Assembly (NCBI GenBank): GCA_002426195.1
Contig: DIOT01000020.1
Span: 1-44,464, forward strand
Length of the DNA: 44,464 bases
Direction of reading: 5' to 3'
DNA from: Bacteroidales bacterium UBA5507
GTDB lineage: Bacteria > Bacteroidota > Bacteroidia > Bacteroidales > Lentimicrobiaceae
Shown here one piece after another: positions 44,340-44,464 of the stretch (position 1 is the first letter of the stretch; the number at the start of each line of letters is the position of its first letter). A program made the position numbers and the translations under genes. Under the pieces are notes generated by a model. It made no database searches and was not told where the DNA came from. It worked only from the letters and a program-made list of their open reading frames with translations.

Positions 44340-44464
44340 CTAGGCATGATTCTGATTTTCAGTATGCAATAAAATTAGTCTTTTATATTCATCAAATTTG
44401 AAAAGTGGATAATCCGGAGCATGCTGGTTCTTCGTCAAATTTGATGAATATAAAAGACTAATTT
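44340..44464 (-). CDS. possible 3' end of a gene running off the right edge
   Basis: On the minus strand an open frame enters from the right edge and ends with TAG at 44340-44342, about 40 codons, containing LLYSSNLTKNQHAPDYPLF and ending HTENQNHA. Similarity to the decayed fragment at 44128-44238 suggests it is, or was, protein coding. The perfect 29-bp inverted repeat (44372-44400/44436-44464) lies within it, so the edge sequence itself could be an assembly fold-back. No function can be given. Confidence 0.35.
   Translation of the reverse strand, partial: ISLLYSSNLTKNQHAPDYPLFKFDEYKRLILLHTENQNHA
44372..44464. repeat. perfect 29-bp inverted repeat at the window edge
   Basis: The arms 44372-44400 and 44436-44464 are exact reverse complements, separated by 35 bp, and the right arm ends at the last base of the window. 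The repeat may extend beyond it. Confidence 0.9.

Overview
The window reads as an ordinary chromosomal stretch of a Bacteroidota bacterium, most likely Bacteroidales-like. The protein families point that way: a PorV/PorQ-type outer-membrane protein, a DoxX/MauE protein with a thioredoxin-like tail, duplicated DUF1599, folP next to cdaA, a fused branched-chain 2-oxoacid dehydrogenase E1, and the ruvX-def-TPR lipoprotein order. The start regions agree: about sixteen genes are preceded by the Bacteroidota -7 box TAnnTTTG or a close variant, a few with a TTG/TTTG -33 element, and Shine-Dalgarno sequences are mostly absent. No phage, CRISPR array, complete insertion sequence or plasmid function is visible.

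Layout, left to right. 28-101: tRNA-Asp(GTC), then about 520 bp without a gene. 622-1842: outer-membrane porin-like protein. 1967-4802: U32-family RNA hydroxylase-like protein and an RlmI-like methyltransferase, 1 bp apart. 4812-5579: TerB/J-domain co-chaperone. 5626-8291: a two-gene saccharopine (lysine catabolism) operon. 8433-9149: mtgA. 9310-14034: ppdK and pckA, each with its own promoter and terminator. 14171-14362: cold-shock protein. 14473-17630: an ABC-F ATPase and dnaN. 17664-27261 (minus): a long leftward gene set comprising DUF1599, DoxX-thioredoxin, orphan DppB-type permease, tpiA, prmA, a 1493-residue exported protein of unknown function, and plsY. 27315-29014: folP and cdaA. 29034-33070 (minus): dapD, a GT9 glycosyltransferase, tsaC, ruvX, def and a TPR lipoprotein. 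33246-37510: fused 2-oxoacid dehydrogenase E1 and an exported M3 peptidase. 37675-38328 (minus): DUF2461. 38492-41596: a PorV/PorQ-like barrel followed by a helix-hairpin-helix plus barrel protein. 41702-43507: a POT peptide transporter with a very strong terminator. 43564-44464: AT-rich sequence with decayed coding traces and a perfect 29-bp inverted repeat ending exactly at the last base.

Functionally, the window mixes central carbon metabolism (ppdK, pckA, tpiA), peptide and amino-acid catabolism (M3 peptidase, POT transporter, saccharopine pathway, branched-chain E1), cell-envelope building (mtgA, dapD, plsY, GT9, outer-membrane barrels) and translation or RNA modification (def, prmA, tsaC, U32, methyltransferase, ABC-F). 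A peptide- and amino-acid-using lifestyle is an inference from this gene content. The least understood and most interesting loci are the exported helix-hairpin-helix/barrel pair, the 1493-residue envelope protein coupled to plsY, the split saccharopine operon, and the decayed duplicate plus inverted repeat at the right edge.
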